Source: an uncultured bacterium (GTDB taxonomy: Bacteria; Vulcanimicrobiota; Xenobia; Xenobiales; Xenobiaceae). From it: a stretch of DNA of 64,000 bases. The notes below the pieces were generated by a model. That model was given only the letters and a program-made list of their open reading frames with translations, was not told the origin of the DNA and did not search any database. The stretch is from positions 1 through 64,000 of the forward strand of contig CAKTUZ010000009.1 in NCBI GenBank assembly GCA_934621605.1, given 5' to 3'. Positions 25,560 through 34,596 of the stretch are shown piece by piece. A program made the position numbers and the translations under genes. Within the stretch, counting starts at the first letter, position 1; each line of letters begins with the position of its first letter.

Positions 25560-26930
25560 GTGATAATCAACATAGATGCTCAGCTTGAGCAAGTGATCGA
25601 AAATATAACCGAATTGGCCTCTCAAAATCGAGAGCCACAATGGGCCTTAGATGTGCGCAAAGCCGCTTTAGTGAGCGCTCGCACTTTGTCAGCTCCCTCC
25701 AAGCAGGAGGAAGCTTGGAGACGCAGCTCCCCGGACTGGTTCTTCCCCGAAAGAACCAAAGCTTTGCGCTTAAGCAGCGAAAAATTGATCGTCGACGAAT
25801 TTCAACTCACTTCCGAAGCAGCGGCCAGCTTACACGAGTATGGTATTAACAGCGCTGCCGACGCCATTGACGAAGCTCAAGAGCAAGCTTTAGCTCACAA
25901 ACATACAGATAGTTTAGAAAAAGACGGCGTTTGTATTTTATCTATGAGCCGAGCTTTGCAAAGCGAAGAAGGCTTAAAAAATTACTTTTTTAAGGCTGAG
26001 CACCATCAGAAAGACTTGAGTAGTGCTTTAAATGGCGCCTTGCGTACCGGCGGCGCTTATATAAGCGTAACTCCACAAGCCAAAGCCGAACGCGCTTTCC
26101 ACATATTGCACGAAATTGGCGCCACTGAGTCCGAGGATGAATCGCAAATTGAAGCTCAGAATTGCCACTTCAATCACAGCGTAATTTGTGCTGTCGGTTC
26201 CGGCCAAGCTGTAGTAGTCGAAAGCTTCAAAAATAGCAAGACTGATCCCATAAAAGTTCACTCTTTCATAGAATTTGATTTAGCTAACGGAGCTCAACTC
26301 AATTACGTATTAGTCGGTGATTGGAATAAAGATACCGCTTGCCTGACTACTATTCACGCTCGCTTAGGTAAAGATGCCTCTTTAAAGATCATTTATGCCG
26401 GTATCGGTACCGGTCTGAGTAAGACTTTCTTTACTGAAGATCTCAACTCTACTGGTGCCAAAACAGAGATATATGGCGTAGTACTGGCCGATGGCAAGAG
26501 CCGCAGTGATGTGGACACTTTTGTGCATCATAAAGCTCCTCACACCTACTCCAATGTGCTCTTTAACTGTGCAGTCTCAGGTAAAGCCAAATCTGTTTTT
26601 GCTGGAAACATTTATGTAGATCAAGTAGCCCAGCAAACAGATGCTTACCAGAAAAACCAAAACTTAATGCTTTCTCCCAAAGCCCGTGCCGAATCAATGC
26701 CCAAGTTGGAAATCATTGCCGACGACGTGCGTTGTACTCACGGAGCCAGCTTTACCGACTATAACGAAGAGCAACTTTTTTACATGCAAAGTCGCGGTTT
26801 AAGCGAAGCCGAAGCCAAGAGTTTACTTACTGCCGGTTTTTTCCAGGAAATAGTGGAAAAGGCCGATAATGACACAGTAGCCAACTGGTTAGCCACTATG
26901 GCTAAAGGCAAGTTTAGTACTGCTAAGTAA
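25560..26930 (+). CDS. sufD: Fe-S cluster assembly protein SufD
   Basis: SufD is the SufB paralogue that completes the SufBC2D complex and assists iron entry. The 456-residue product has the shared C-terminal beta-helix and helical end (DDVRCTHGASFTDYNEEQLF, YMQSRGLSEAEAKSLL). The N-terminal half is less conserved, as usual. I start at GTG 25560 because GGGAGG is 4 nt upstream. An in-frame TTG at 25530 would add ten residues with a poorer site. It lies 35 nt after the sufB stop. Confidence 0.94.
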   Translation: MIINIDAQLEQVIENITELASQNREPQWALDVRKAALVSARTLSAPSKQEEAWRRSSPDWFFPERTKALRLSSEKLIVDEFQLTSEAAASLHEYGINSAADAIDEAQEQALAHKHTDSLEKDGVCILSMSRALQSEEGLKNYFFKAEHHQKDLSSALNGALRTGGAYISVTPQAKAERAFHILHEIGATESEDESQIEAQNCHFNHSVICAVGSGQAVVVESFKNSKTDPIKVHSFIEFDLANGAQLNYVLVGDWNKDTACLTTIHARLGKDASLKIIYAGIGTGLSKTFFTEDLNSTGAKTEIYGVVLADGKSRSDVDTFVHHKAPHTYSNVLFNCAVSGKAKSVFAGNIYVDQVAQQTDAYQKNQNLMLSPKARAESMPKLEIIADDVRCTHGASFTDYNEEQLFYMQSRGLSEAEAKSLLTAGFFQEIVEKADNDTVANWLATMAKGKFSTAK

Positions 26931-27057
26931 GCTTAAGCGCAACTGTGCTTCGCACGCCCCCCGAAAAACTAAGAGTAAACAAGTGCCTGCTTTTATTTAA
27001 GGTGGGCCTTGTGTGCTTTTGGTCTTTTTTGTCGCCGACCACCATAGGAGGCAGTCC

Positions 27058-27363
27058 ATGAAAATAGCTTTAGGGCCTGTAGAAAAATTCCCGGAAAACC
27101 AAGTTATTATAATACCCAATGGCCTAGATTCTATCGCCACAGTAAAGATAGGCGAACAATTTTTTGCCTACGAAGATAATTGCACTCACGACGGTGAAGA
27201 GATGGGCCACTGTCGAGTATGTGGTTTCGAAGTAGAATGCCCACGTCACGGAGCTCGCTTCGATGTGCGCACTGGAAAAGCCACTCGCATGCCGGCTGTC
27301 GGCGCTTTAACCACTTACCATGTCACTATCGAAAGCGGCCAAGTTTACGCCGAAGTAGAATAA
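27058..27363 (+). CDS. Rieske-type [2Fe-2S] protein in the suf operon
   Basis: The 101-residue product has the Rieske ligand pattern C-x-H ... C-x2-H (CTHDGEEMGH and CPRHGARFD), resembling the ferredoxin subunit of non-haem iron oxygenases. Two additional cysteines (HCRVCGF) lie between the ligand pairs. Such proteins sit in suf operons of several bacterial groups and may be an electron donor or cluster carrier; the exact role is not established. I start at ATG 27058, with AGGAGG 6 nt upstream; the open frame begins 15 codons earlier. It follows sufD and precedes sufS. Confidence 0.9.
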   Translation: MKIALGPVEKFPENQVIIIPNGLDSIATVKIGEQFFAYEDNCTHDGEEMGHCRVCGFEVECPRHGARFDVRTGKATRMPAVGALTTYHVTIESGQVYAEVE

Positions 27364-27400
27364 GCCTTTAGTATTTTTTGTCTGAAATTGGAAGAAAAAA

Positions 27401-28849
27401 ATGTTCGATCAAGATTTATTTGCCAAAATTCGCGAAGATTTTCCGGTCTTGAAGCAAGAAGTAAACGGCCGTCCTATAGCCTACTTGGACAGCGCTGCCT
27501 CTTCTCAGCAGCCCAATTACGTTATCGACGCCGTAGCTGATTTTACCCGCACAGGTTATGCCAATATTCATCGCGGTCTCTATCCTCTTTCAGAGCATTC
27601 TACCCAAAAATATGACGAAGCCCGTCAAACTGTCGCCAAATTTATCGGCGTTAAAGATGATCCTACTGTTATTTTTACTCGCAATACTACCGAATCAATA
27701 AATTTATTGGCTTACACTTGGGGTGAGAAATATATTCAAGAGGGTGACAGCATTGCTTTACCAGTTTTTGAGCACCATTCCGACTTAGTACCCTGGCAGC
27801 AGCTGGCTCTGCGCAAGAAAGCCCATTTGCGCTGGATCGAAGTTTTACCAGATGGCACTTTGGATTTAGAATCTTTGGATAAAGCTCTATCTTATTCACC
27901 TAAACTTTTGGCTTTTACTTGGGTTTCCAACGTTTTCGGTACTATCAATCCTGTGAAAGAAATAGTCGCTAAAGCTCGAGAGCACGGCCCTATTGTTATC
28001 TCTCTGGACGGAGCCCAAGGCGTCCCCCATTTGCCTACCGACGTCAACGATCTTGGCGTAGATTTCTTGGCTTTCTCAGGCCATAAAATGCTGGCTCCCA
28101 CCGGTATAGGTGTACTTTGGGGAAAACGCCAACTCTTAGAAAACATGCCCGCTTTCCTCTTTGGCGGCAGTATGATTTCTTCAGTAAAGAGAGAGCGTTC
28201 CTCTTGGGATGAATTGCCCAATCGCTTCGAAGCCGGCACTCCCAATATTGCTGGCGCTATAGGCTTGGCAGCAGCTTGCGATTATCTCAGTAGTATAGGC
28301 ATGGATAAGGTAAGGGCTCATGATCAAGCGCTAATGAGATATACTATCGACAAGCTTAACGATATTGAAGGTGCTGAAATTTTAGGGCCAGCTGATCCGG
28401 AAAAACGAGCTGGAGCCCTCTCTTTCTATTTCCGCGGCCTCCATCCTCACGATATTGCCACTTTGCTGGGACGCGAGGGTGTTTGTGTAAGGGCCGGCCA
28501 CCATTGCTGCCAGCCGCTTATGCGTGAAATTGGCTTTATGGGCACTACCCGCGCCAGCTTCCATGTTTATAACAATTTTGCTGATATAGATCGATTGGCT
28601 GAAGCCTTACTTAAAGCCGGGGAAGTTTTTAAAGAGGCTATTTGCTCACCACAATGTGCCGGACGTCAACGCAAAGTTATGGTTCAAACAGGCCATCATC
28701 AACTTTGGCCCAGCTGCTGCCCCAAAGCCGCGTGTCCTTCTTGTCCCAACATTTCGTCCAGTCGTGAAGCGGGCAATACTATGGACTCCTACTCCCCCAC
28801 TTTCTCCACCATTACAGTAGACTTGACAACCAAAAAGGCAAAAAACTGA
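27401..28849 (+). CDS. sufS: Cysteine desulfurase SufS with a Cys-rich C-terminal extension
   Basis: SufS is the PLP enzyme that takes sulfur from cysteine for Fe-S assembly. The PLP lysine is K229 in LAFSGHKMLAPTG. The active-site cysteine is in RAGHHCCQPLM (C369, with C370 next to it). Known SufS proteins end near residue 405-415. This one has about 70 extra residues (412-482) with six cysteines: CSPQC, then WPSCC and ACPSCPN, followed by a Ser/Thr-rich end. The spacing resembles a metal site or sulfur-relay module, but I recognise no family. The gene precedes sufU, the usual sulfur acceptor of SufS in Bacillota-type systems. Confidence 0.94.
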   Translation: MFDQDLFAKIREDFPVLKQEVNGRPIAYLDSAASSQQPNYVIDAVADFTRTGYANIHRGLYPLSEHSTQKYDEARQTVAKFIGVKDDPTVIFTRNTTESINLLAYTWGEKYIQEGDSIALPVFEHHSDLVPWQQLALRKKAHLRWIEVLPDGTLDLESLDKALSYSPKLLAFTWVSNVFGTINPVKEIVAKAREHGPIVISLDGAQGVPHLPTDVNDLGVDFLAFSGHKMLAPTGIGVLWGKRQLLENMPAFLFGGSMISSVKRERSSWDELPNRFEAGTPNIAGAIGLAAACDYLSSIGMDKVRAHDQALMRYTIDKLNDIEGAEILGPADPEKRAGALSFYFRGLHPHDIATLLGREGVCVRAGHHCCQPLMREIGFMGTTRASFHVYNNFADIDRLAEALLKAGEVFKEAICSPQCAGRQRKVMVQTGHHQLWPSCCPKAACPSCPNISSSREAGNTMDSYSPTFSTITVDLTTKKAKN

Positions 28850-28915
28850 TTTTAGAAAACTTTTACTCTATAGTTTTAATATTTTGTCTAATCTCAAAGG
28901 AAACATAATCAAGCC

Positions 28916-29383
28916 ATGCACTCAGACAATCTTATAAATGACGATCTTTACCGCCAAATCATTCTTGACCATTATTCCAGACCACGCCACAATTGCCATC
29001 TTGAGCATCCTACAGTTAGTGTAGAAGGCACAAATCCTACTTGCGGAGACGAAATAGAGCTCGACTTGCGTGTAGAAAATGGCATAGTTACCGATGTAGG
29101 CTTTGTAGGCGAAGGTTGTTCTATTTCGGTAGCTTCCTCTTCCATGCTAGCTGATATTGTTAAGGGCAAACCGGTAGAAGAAGTGCTTAAAATTGCTCAC
29201 GCCTTCAAAGCCCGCCTTTTGAGCCACGAAGACGCTGAAGCTGCTCAAAAAGCGGAAAGCGTCGATATAGGAGAATTGGAAGCTCTCGACGGCGTTAAAG
29301 ATTATCCAGTGCGTATAAAATGCGCTCTTTTAAGCTGGAATACATTACTTTCCGCTTTAGAAGGTCAAAGAGAAGAAAACTAA
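28916..29383 (+). CDS. sufU: Fe-S assembly sulfur-transfer protein SufU
   Basis: SufU accepts persulfide sulfur from SufS through a zinc-bound site. The 155-residue product shows the IscU/SufU cysteines in NPTCGDEIELD, EGCSISVASSSM and RIKCALLSW. The insert before the last Cys (about residues 100-125) marks it as SufU rather than IscU. It lies 66 nt after sufS, with CAAAGGAAA upstream of the ATG. Confidence 0.95.
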   Translation: MHSDNLINDDLYRQIILDHYSRPRHNCHLEHPTVSVEGTNPTCGDEIELDLRVENGIVTDVGFVGEGCSISVASSSMLADIVKGKPVEEVLKIAHAFKARLLSHEDAEAAQKAESVDIGELEALDGVKDYPVRIKCALLSWNTLLSALEGQREEN

Positions 29384-29398
29384 GGAGATTTTTATACT

Positions 29399-29872
29399 AT
29401 GCCATTTTCCGCTTCAAACGAACAGCCCATCACTCAAGCTCAGTGCTTGACAAATCTGGAAGCAACTGCCACAGATAGCAAAATACAAAATCCTCAGCCT
29501 GCCACAGAGCCAACTGAAACCGTTCCAACCTCCGAAACAAAAGCGGAATCCAATACTGAATCCTTCCCCACCGAAGCTCAGGTGAGAGAAGCGCTCTGTG
29601 AAGTAAAAGATCCGGAAATAGGCATGAATATTGTCGAGCTGGGCTTGGTATACGACATTATCCTCGATCAGGATAAAGGCTCGGTCAAAATAAATATGAC
29701 CTTAACCAGTCCCGGTTGTCCTTTGGGGCCAGAGATTACCGGTGCAGCTTACCTGGCCATTACCCGTTTGCCAGGCGTTAAAGATTGTCACGTAGATTTA
29801 GTCTGGACGCCCATGTGGAATCCGGAAGTCAACCCCACCGAAGAAGCCAAAGCCGCCTTAGGGTTCTGGTAA
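29399..29872 (+). CDS. sufT: SufT / MIP18-family protein (DUF59) with an extended N-terminus
   Basis: DUF59 proteins act in late Fe-S cluster transfer and are often the last suf gene. Residues 60-157 form the domain: VKDPEIGMNIVELGLVYDI, then MTLTSPGCPLGPEI with the conserved Cys, and VDLVWTPMWNPE. The first 57 residues are Thr/Glu/Pro/Ser-rich and probably disordered, absent from minimal members. It begins 16 nt after sufU with GGAGA upstream. A large inverted repeat follows the stop. Confidence 0.9.
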   Translation: MPFSASNEQPITQAQCLTNLEATATDSKIQNPQPATEPTETVPTSETKAESNTESFPTEAQVREALCEVKDPEIGMNIVELGLVYDIILDQDKGSVKINMTLTSPGCPLGPEITGAAYLAITRLPGVKDCHVDLVWTPMWNPEVNPTEEAKAALGFW

Positions 29873-29887
29873 ACTGGTATAGATAAA

Positions 29888-29962
29888 AACAAACGCGATT
29901 CCGGACAGCTGAAGTCGGCGCACTTATGCACAGCTTGTTGGCATAACGAAATCGCGTTTGTT
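29888..29962. terminator. Large nested hairpin between suf operon and DUF6273 gene
   Basis: Perfect 13-bp arms AACAAACGCGATT (29888-29900) and AATCGCGTTTGTT (29950-29962) enclose 49 nt. Inside are smaller nested pairs, AGCTG/CAGCT and AAGT/ACTT. On the minus strand the outer stem runs into TTTTT, as an intrinsic terminator for the DUF6273 gene would. On the plus strand only a short T-rich end follows. It probably serves both convergent transcripts. Confidence 0.6.
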
Positions 29963-29989
29963 CTATTGGCTATATCTAACAAAATTACA

Positions 29990-30694
29990 TTAAAGTAGAG
30001 AAGCGTACTTTACCCACACAGCCGGACGAACTGACATACCACGAAAATTGACAACCTTGTCATAACTGTAACTGCCGCCATAACTTACGAAACCAACCGT
30101 ATCGTCACTGCTTCCGGGACTGCGCAACCACCAACAACAATCACCTTCGTTATCAGCATAACCGCCTTGAGCTTTGGCCAGTAGCGTTAAGGAGCAACGC
30201 CTGTCTTCATAGTCCTTAAAATAATCGCGAGCTTCCCTATAACTAAATAAAAAGACTCGATCTCTAGTAGTTGGGCCACCATCACGGCCGTTACGACAAT
30301 CTTGAGAAGCATCGTTATAAATCTCAGTCGGTACTAAAAGCTCACGTTCTTCAGGAGTAAAAACAGTTTCTATAAACTCTCCATTAAGCCAAGAACGCAT
30401 ATCGCTCTTTTCCCAAGTAGGGTAAGGCGGCTGGGTATGAAAGAGACGACTAGCCAAACATTTTTTTACCGTTAAAAGAGCAATGCCCTCTTCGGGCCTG
30501 ACAACCAAAACGCGCCATCTTATAGGCTTTATAGGATAAAGTTCATCCGGAGAACCGGTTACTGCTACAGCAGAATCAGTCTGTTCTGCAGCCAATTTGA
30601 GAGCACGACGCTCCTCTTTGGGCAAGAAACGTCCTTGCCTGCAGCGGCCGAAATCGATAGCTTGACCAACACGAATGCCTTTAGGTTTTGCCAT
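29990..30694 (-). CDS. DUF6273 domain protein of unknown function
   Basis: The 234-residue product has the DUF6273 pattern common in gut bacteria: WEKSDMRSWLNGEFIETVFT, then DRVFLFSYREARDYF, CCWWLRSPGSSDDTVGFV and a final MSVRPAVWVKY. The domain fills residues 75-234. The N-terminal 60 residues are basic and lack a signal peptide or membrane helix. The function is unknown; the fold is thought to resemble surface-binding domains such as formylglycine-enzyme/C-lectin-like folds, which I cannot confirm. It lies 64 nt downstream of gspC on the same strand and could be co-transcribed. Confidence 0.75.
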   Translation of the reverse strand: MAKPKGIRVGQAIDFGRCRQGRFLPKEERRALKLAAEQTDSAVAVTGSPDELYPIKPIRWRVLVVRPEEGIALLTVKKCLASRLFHTQPPYPTWEKSDMRSWLNGEFIETVFTPEERELLVPTEIYNDASQDCRNGRDGGPTTRDRVFLFSYREARDYFKDYEDRRCSLTLLAKAQGGYADNEGDCCWWLRSPGSSDDTVGFVSYGGSYSYDKVVNFRGMSVRPAVWVKYASLL

Positions 30695-30758
30695 ATTCTG
30701 AGACCTGCCTCTCCTGAACTTTCTTGTCCCTTGGCAAAGGGGTAAAAGCCCAACTTTT

Positions 30759-31712
30759 TTATTTGTCTAGTTCGTAGCGAATCGTCTCCTCTTGACCATT
30801 CCTTTCGACTACAAATTCAAAAGAATTAGCATTGCGCAATGTCATGTAGCCGCGATACATTTCTTCGGCACTGCGGGTAGGCACGCCGTTAATAGAAAGC
30901 ATAATATCGCGATCTTTTACTCCCATGCGAGCTAACAAATTATTATTATCTCTGAAATCTACCCTGGTACCGTAAGGTTGACCGTCTTTTTCTTGCGGAA
31001 CGACACGCAATTGCTTAGCCATTTCGGCAGAATTATCCAAAGCTTGGCGCACATCGGCCATACTCACTCTGGGCTGACCGTCCTCGCTGCTTTCTTCCTT
31101 TTTCTCTTCTTCTTGCTTGACTGCTTCCTGGTTATCCTCAGTTTTAGGACGTTTTTTCACTATAGGGCCGGTACTCTTATCGGTACTACCTTCGGACAAG
31201 CTCAAACTGTCGGCCACAAAAAGTAGCTCTTCCTCGTCATTTTCAAAACGCGCCCAAGCTGAGCCGACCTCAACCAAAGTATACTTACCTATATCTTCAC
31301 CTTCGGCCACAATGTTTACCACCCCCGGCGCCAATTCTAAAATGGCAGCTCGCGAAGAAGGCGTAATTAAAGTACCTTGCAAAACAGCTTTGCTAATATC
31401 GCGCTTATCGTCTTTTTTTTCAGCCGAAACCTGGCTTTCGGAGCCATGCTCACCAATAACTCTGCTTTTACGCTTTTTCTTGGGAGGCTCAGGCTTTTTC
31501 TCAACAGGCTGGCGCAAAGCCGAAGCAATATCCTTAGCTTGGGCAGAAGTTAAATTGGTTCGAGAGGTACAAATATTTTTTTCTATTTCAATACTGCCTG
31601 GAGAATTGGTAAAATAGGCATCTAAAGAGGCAGCACTTATATCGGCACACAGAGCGGCTGAGCCGATAACCAGAGCCCAAGTAAGAAAACGGCTGTAAGA
31701 GGGACTAAGCAT
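30759..31712 (-). CDS. gspC: Type II secretion system protein GspC (PDZ type)
   Basis: GspC links the inner-membrane platform to the secretin GspD. The 317-residue product has an N-terminal membrane segment (FLTWALVIGSAALCADISAA). After a Lys/Pro linker comes the HR domain (VLQGTLITPSSRAAILELAP ... EGEDIGKYTLVEV, about 110-175). A charged Glu/Lys linker leads to a C-terminal PDZ domain (NNLLARMGVKDRDIMLSING). I start at ATG 31712 (MLSPSY), with GAGCGGG just upstream. An open frame begins 26 codons earlier. It is transcribed away from gspL, so the T2SS genes are expressed divergently from the 31.7-31.9 kb gap. Confidence 0.85.
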   Translation of the reverse strand: MLSPSYSRFLTWALVIGSAALCADISAASLDAYFTNSPGSIEIEKNICTSRTNLTSAQAKDIASALRQPVEKKPEPPKKKRKSRVIGEHGSESQVSAEKKDDKRDISKAVLQGTLITPSSRAAILELAPGVVNIVAEGEDIGKYTLVEVGSAWARFENDEEELLFVADSLSLSEGSTDKSTGPIVKKRPKTEDNQEAVKQEEEKKEESSEDGQPRVSMADVRQALDNSAEMAKQLRVVPQEKDGQPYGTRVDFRDNNNLLARMGVKDRDIMLSINGVPTRSAEEMYRGYMTLRNANSFEFVVERNGQEETIRYELDK

Positions 31713-31911
31713 AACCCGCTCACTTTTGGCAAAAAAAGCTTTATTCCTCTTGTTTAAAAGGGGACAGGCCTTTAGGAAAGCAATCGCCAAGCAGAAGGTT
31801 TAGGCGCTCGGCTATAGAAGTTCAGGCGGCTTGTTGTGAAGTTAGGCCAAGTGGGTAGGCCATAAAAGACATAAGCTTTGAGCACACACCCTGTTAAGTA
31901 AGAGTTACACT

Positions 31912-33258
31912 ATGTTCCGCGCAGCGGGTTTAGACTTTGGACATACGGAGACACGTGCGGTATCGGTAGGACTGCTCTGGGGAGCCCCTACCAAATTGGA
32001 TTCGTACAGCGGCTTAAAGTCACCTATTGTCAGTATGCCTTCGGACAGACTGACTATTAGAACGCTTAATGTTCCCGATTCGGGCCGCGAAGTACAAGGC
32101 AACGTCATTAGAGAAGAGCTGCGCCTGTCTTTGCCTTTTCCTATCGATGAAGCTTCTTGGGATTGGATCGTCAAAGACGACAATGCCACAGTGGCTATTA
32201 CCCTAAATTCTCAGTTAGCTGAATTTAGAGAAAAGTACCAGATCCCAGAAGAATCGGTTGTCGATGCCGAACCTTTCGCTTACTTGCGCCTTTGCCACGA
32301 AGCCAAAACTGAAGAAGCGCTTGTCTTCGATTTTGGCGCTTCTAAAACGACTGTTTGCGCCATAAAAGAAGGCACCATATATTGGGTGAGAGTTTCTTTT
32401 CGAGGCGGACGTAGCCTTACCAAAGAGATTTCCTTAGAAAAAAAGATCGGTGATCAGGAAGCCGAAACTCACAAACTCACCGTAGGTACAGACGAACCTA
32501 AGTGCAAGCAGTGGTTGCAAGAGATAGTCGCTTCCAGTCTTTTGAGTGCTCCCGTTCCTTTTGATAAAGTTTTTATCTGCGGCGGCGGCGCTCAAATGAA
32601 AGGATTGCCCGAGGAGCTTTCCCAGCTACTGGGACAGGCCGTCGAACCTATGCCCATGCCTTTGGGGTTGAGTCCTTATACAGATGCAACGGCTTACGGT
32701 ATCGCTTTGGCCGGTAAACCCGGTGCTCCGGGGGTACAACTCGTCCATATTGTGGAAGAAGAACCTACGCTACCTTGGAAATATGCCATTTGGTTGCTAG
32801 TATTACTAGCCTTAGCCACTTTAAATTTAGAAATACACAACTACACTGCCGGTAAAAGTTTGGAGCAGCAGACTGCCGTCTACCAAGAAGCTGCCACTCA
32901 GGTGCTGCCGGATTTGGCCAGACAAGACCCGGAAGAGTATCAAGGCACTTTAAATAAACTTACCGAAACCAATATAGCCAATAAGCGCTCCTCTCCAGAA
33001 TATCTTTTGGAGCTCATGGCCCAAATGGCCCGTCCTTTGAGCAGACAGCCCAATTTGGAAATCAGAAAAATGAATTTTTCGGCTGAAAAAAGCATACCGG
33101 TCATGACTTTGCAAGGGCAGGCCCGCTCTGTACAGCAAGTGGAAGAGTTTCGCCAGGGCATTGAAGGCATCTTGCAAAAACCGGAAATTTTGGAGAATAA
33201 AAAAGGGCGCCAAGACGTAGTTTCGTTCTCTATTGAAGGAGAAGTGCCGGCCCCGTGA
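31912..33258 (+). CDS. gspL: Type II secretion system protein GspL (actin-like platform subunit)
   Basis: GspL couples the ATPase GspE to the inner-membrane platform. The 448-residue protein has a cytosolic actin-like part with phosphate-loop-type motifs (GLDFGHTETRAVSVG, VFDFGASKTTVCAI, FICGGGAQMKGLPEEL). A single membrane helix follows (YAIWLLVLLALATLNLEI, about 287-304), then a periplasmic ferredoxin-like domain (PNLEIRKMNFSAEKSIPVMT). This is the GspL/PilM-PilN arrangement. It overlaps the next gene by 4 nt. Homology was judged by layout and motifs, not by a search. Confidence 0.85.
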   Translation: MFRAAGLDFGHTETRAVSVGLLWGAPTKLDSYSGLKSPIVSMPSDRLTIRTLNVPDSGREVQGNVIREELRLSLPFPIDEASWDWIVKDDNATVAITLNSQLAEFREKYQIPEESVVDAEPFAYLRLCHEAKTEEALVFDFGASKTTVCAIKEGTIYWVRVSFRGGRSLTKEISLEKKIGDQEAETHKLTVGTDEPKCKQWLQEIVASSLLSAPVPFDKVFICGGGAQMKGLPEELSQLLGQAVEPMPMPLGLSPYTDATAYGIALAGKPGAPGVQLVHIVEEEPTLPWKYAIWLLVLLALATLNLEIHNYTAGKSLEQQTAVYQEAATQVLPDLARQDPEEYQGTLNKLTETNIANKRSSPEYLLELMAQMARPLSRQPNLEIRKMNFSAEKSIPVMTLQGQARSVQQVEEFRQGIEGILQKPEILENKKGRQDVVSFSIEGEVPAP

Positions 33259-33707
33259 ACCAAAACATTTCTAGACAATTGCTCTTTATAGTTATTTTAA
33301 TTTTGGCTGCTTTGCTTTGGGCTATGTTTTATGCTGTGCCACGCTATAAGACAATCGGCGAAACCGAAGCTAAGGTTTCTCGTCTGCGTCTAGAGCGCAA
33401 AGGCATAACTCAGGCTATGCAGGATTTCTCTCGTTCAAAAAATTCCAAAGCCGTACCCAATCCCAATACAGCAACTTGGATGAATACTTCTGTACTCAAA
33501 ACACTGGAGAAAAATATAGAGAGCAACAATCCTTACAAAAACAGTCAAGGCGTACAGGTAAAACTGCGCTCCGTCACCGCAGAACAAATTACCGAGTTAC
33601 TCGACTCAATGCGCACTACCAATGTTGTTATCAAGAGCTTCAATCTTGACGACAGTGACGGTAACGGTCGCTGGAATTTAGAATTTATGGTCGAGGTGCC
33701 GTCATGA
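33255..33707 (+). CDS. gspM: Type II secretion system protein GspM-like
   Basis: The 150-residue product has one N-terminal membrane helix (LLFIVILILAALLWAMFYAV), a coiled-coil stretch, and a C-terminal ferredoxin-like domain (VKLRSVTAEQITELLDSMRT ... VIKSFNLDDSDGNGRWNLEF) as in GspM. It starts at GTG overlapping the gspL stop (GTGA) and overlaps gspN by 4 nt (ATGA), so L, M and N are translationally coupled. The call rests on size, topology and position. Confidence 0.8.
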   Translation: MNQNISRQLLFIVILILAALLWAMFYAVPRYKTIGETEAKVSRLRLERKGITQAMQDFSRSKNSKAVPNPNTATWMNTSVLKTLEKNIESNNPYKNSQGVQVKLRSVTAEQITELLDSMRTTNVVIKSFNLDDSDGNGRWNLEFMVEVPS

Positions 33708-34594
33708 AACTTTTAGCCAAAGTTGGTATCTGGCTGGTCGTTTTTGTCTTGGTACTGTTGGTGCGCCTGCCTTACGAAACAATTTTAAGTAGAGTAATTG
33801 CTTCAACTGAAAAGGCTACCGGTATTGTTATTACCTGGGACGAAATGTCTATGGGATTGACCGGAGTGAATCTAAACAAACTCTTAGTGACACTTCCCAC
33901 CGGCGGTTACTTCACAGCCGATAAGGCCTTTATAGGCTATTCTGTAAAAGGTTTAAGCGTTAATTTTACTCAATACGATTCGGCCAAAATTTTAGCCGAA
34001 GCCCGCAGTGGTAGTGCGAGCGATTCTCCTACTTCTACGGCTACAGAAGATGCGGAGAAAAAAGTCGGCATCGTTCCCGGAACAGCTTCACTGAGCGTCA
34101 ACGCTTCCGAACTAACTTTCAAAAGTGAGAATTTAGCTTTGGACACCGGCTCTAAAGATCTCAAAGCTGTTCAGCTAAGCGGTCAGCTTAACTACAATTA
34201 CTTGTCTTCAAAAGGCAAAGGGACGCTCGATCTTAAAGTGCCATCTCTAAAAGGCTCATTGCCTGTCGAATTGCACAATTTGGAGATAGGCGCCAATATA
34301 ACCATTGAACCTTACGAAGCTTCAACTTCTTCCCGCAATGGCCAAGTCAGCTCTTCAGCTGAAGGCCAAACTGCGGATAGTTCCCCCAAGCGCACTTCCG
34401 TAAACAGCAGACTCACTCTTTACAACCAAGATGTAACAGGTGAGGGACTGGTTTCGCTGCGCTCGACCCCTCAAAGCAGCTCGCCTATGCTTAATGGCGA
34501 TCTTACCTTCAAAACGAAGATGTTTGGCACGCATAAAGTAAATATTTCCGGTACTTGGGCCAATCCCGAATGGAACCTTGCAGGAGCGCTCTAG
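33704..34594 (+). CDS. gspN: Type II secretion system protein GspN-like
   Basis: GspN is an accessory inner-membrane protein found in some T2SS. The 296-residue product has one N-terminal helix (VGIWLVVFVLVLLVRLPYE) and a long beta-rich periplasmic part with a Ser/Thr-rich loop (about 100-125). The pattern IVITWDEMSMGLTGVNLNKL fits GspN and AsmA-like proteins. It overlaps gspM by ATGA and ends 2 nt before the gspD start. It could alternatively be an AsmA-type protein. Confidence 0.75.
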   Translation: MKLLAKVGIWLVVFVLVLLVRLPYETILSRVIASTEKATGIVITWDEMSMGLTGVNLNKLLVTLPTGGYFTADKAFIGYSVKGLSVNFTQYDSAKILAEARSGSASDSPTSTATEDAEKKVGIVPGTASLSVNASELTFKSENLALDTGSKDLKAVQLSGQLNYNYLSSKGKGTLDLKVPSLKGSLPVELHNLEIGANITIEPYEASTSSRNGQVSSSAEGQTADSSPKRTSVNSRLTLYNQDVTGEGLVSLRSTPQSSSPMLNGDLTFKTKMFGTHKVNISGTWANPEWNLAGAL

Positions 34595-34596
34595 CA

